From NCBI GenBank assembly GCA_016839545.1, contig JAEOUB010000509.1, positions 1 through 5,472 on the forward strand: a stretch of DNA of 5,472 bases. The letters run 5' to 3'. A program made the translations under genes and the position numbers. This stretch comes from Candidatus Kariarchaeota archaeon. Its GTDB lineage: Archaea; Asgardarchaeota; Heimdallarchaeia; Heimdallarchaeales; Kariarchaeaceae. This document shows, one piece after another, positions 4,377-5,472 of this stretch (within the stretch, counting starts at the first letter, position 1; every line of letters starts with the position of its first letter). Under the pieces are notes generated by a model. That model was not told where the DNA came from, did no database searches, and was given only the letters and a program-made list of their open reading frames with translations.

Positions 4377-5472
4377 ATGAGATGGAGTGGTTTTAGATTA
4401 TCATACAGTGTTTATGTCAGCATATTCCTGGCTGGTCTCCCACTTCTTGCGGCGTTCTCTTCATTTTTCAATTGGAGAGCTCCAGAAGATCCCCAATACC
4501 TTCTCATTGTGGATTCAATATTACTTGCCAATCTAGTCTTGATGTTCTTTCTCTTTTTTGAGATCAAGAATTATCGAAACAACCTCATGAGCCAAAATGT
4601 GCTTCTTGTAATTATGACACTTGAGGCAATCTATCTTCTATTGACAATTTTGAGCAACAATTATCTGATCATCAATCAGTCTCCCGCAATCCTCTTTTTC
4701 AGAATTGCAAATTCAATTAGGGATCTCCAGCCACTCTTTTTCGTCTATTATGTTTCACTGTACATCCGTCCCAAACGAATTCTCATCAATTATTTCCTGG
4801 CAGTGATGATCTTCATGAGTACTCTATCTTTGAGCCTCATCAATCTCTTTGGTTCGATTCAGAGTACAGACAATTTCCAGACTTATGTACCATCAAGTCC
4901 CTCTGTTGTCACCACTCTCACAATTTTCCTGAGTTTTATAATCGTGGGCATATTCGTTATTTCGGAGATATTTCTACCACGTACGATAAAAGATGTGTTT
5001 TACAAACCACTACTTGCAAACCAATACGTCATAGTTTTCATCGGGATGCTAGTTGTGTTCTTTCTTAGTCCAATATTGACATACCTACCATCGGTTATGG
5101 GTCTGCAACCAACAGTAACTGTATTTCTTGCAGCGAAATACCTGAGAACATTTGGATTGGTATTGTTGATACTGCCTCACTTTTTTGGCAACGATTTGCC
5201 ATTTGGTATCATTCCCCAAAGTGTCGAGAAATTGGTAGTTATGAACTCAGTTGGTCTACCTCTCCTCAGTTATGATTTTGGATATGAAGAACGAGTCCTT
5301 CATTCTGATCTTCTAGTCACCAGTTCACTCACAGCGATTGTAACGTATCTAACCCACTCTCAAATATTGTCTACCCGGTTATCATCCATAAAATTTGAAG
5401 ATCGGCAGCTTTTGTTTATCATCCAGGAGAAACTTACCTTCTTGATAATTGTGAAGAAACGGACGAAAATTA
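4377..5472 (+). CDS. Second eight-segment membrane protein with longin/roadblock-like domain, 3' end beyond the window
   Basis: 365 complete codons are visible and the frame is still open at the window edge. It is a paralogue of the gene just upstream. Hydrophobic segments lie at about 9-29, 41-61, 73-93, 104-130, 134-160, 178-199, 211-238 and 246-270. Basic loops after segments 2 (KNYR), 4 (RPKR) and 6 (PRTIK) again put the C-terminus inside. The soluble domain begins near 284 (VEKLVVMNSVGLPLLSYDF), continues with a helix (LLVTSSLTAIVTYLTH) and reaches SIKFEDRQLLFI (337-348), the counterpart of SLDFVDRQLFIE in the neighbour. A following strand (LTFLIIVKK) is visible; the last helix would lie outside. 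By comparison with its neighbour, perhaps 30-40 residues are missing. ATG 4377 was chosen from the strong ribosome site overlapping the upstream stop. Pairing of two diverged copies suggests a heterodimer, which is inference. Confidence 0.85.
   Translation, partial: MRWSGFRLSYSVYVSIFLAGLPLLAAFSSFFNWRAPEDPQYLLIVDSILLANLVLMFFLFFEIKNYRNNLMSQNVLLVIMTLEAIYLLLTILSNNYLIINQSPAILFFRIANSIRDLQPLFFVYYVSLYIRPKRILINYFLAVMIFMSTLSLSLINLFGSIQSTDNFQTYVPSSPSVVTTLTIFLSFIIVGIFVISEIFLPRTIKDVFYKPLLANQYVIVFIGMLVVFFLSPILTYLPSVMGLQPTVTVFLAAKYLRTFGLVLLILPHFFGNDLPFGIIPQSVEKLVVMNSVGLPLLSYDFGYEERVLHSDLLVTSSLTAIVTYLTHSQILSTRLSSIKFEDRQLLFIIQEKLTFLIIVKKRTKI

Noticed and set aside
1..5472. CRISPR arrays, tRNA or rRNA genes, transposases, attachment sites
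   Set aside because: No regularly spaced repeats, cloverleaf or rRNA-like segments, transposase motifs or flanking duplications were found on reading both strands.

Overview
The window looks archaeal. Three things point that way. A/T-rich TATA-like boxes sit about 26-27 bases upstream of two predicted first codons, which suggests leaderless transcripts (near 3138 for the + strand and near 2898 for the - strand). Other starts carry GGTGA-type Shine-Dalgarno sites (near 985, 1806, 1871 and 4367). The two proteins at the right end pair a polytopic membrane part with a small longin/roadblock-like cytoplasmic domain, a style I associate with Asgard archaea. The Asgard assignment is inference; no rRNA or other marker gene is present. 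Genes are tightly packed, and no tRNA, rRNA, CRISPR array or insertion sequence was seen.

Left block (1-1795, - strand): a ParA/MinD-type P-loop ATPase (1049-1795) is followed 74 bases later by the 5' part of a class III adenylate cyclase fused to an AAA/STAND-type ATPase (974 down to the window edge at 1). The two are co-oriented and may be co-transcribed. Divergent from parA, on the + strand, is a gene for a probable DNA-binding protein (1855-2427) with a ribbon-helix-helix-like N-terminus and a winged-helix-like C-terminus. A nearly palindromic TATA element (1836-1844) between the two could serve both directions. A ParA ATPase beside an RHH protein recalls plasmid-type partition modules.

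Middle block: an orphan 147-residue gene of unknown function (2429-2872, - strand) converges on the RHH gene, with a single base between their stop codons. It probably starts at an ATG preceded by a TATA box at leaderless spacing. The divergent intergenic region 2873-3165 holds promoters for both sides and several short palindromes.

Right block (3166-5472, + strand): two tandem genes 5 bases apart encode paralogous membrane proteins. Each has about eight hydrophobic segments followed by a cytoplasmic domain of roughly 100-120 residues that resembles the longin/roadblock fold seen in regulators of small GTPases. The second gene runs off the right edge. This tandem pair is the most novel-looking part of the window. 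Together with the cyclase and the ParA/RHH pair, the locus reads as a signalling and regulatory neighbourhood, but no functional link between the blocks is proven by the sequence.
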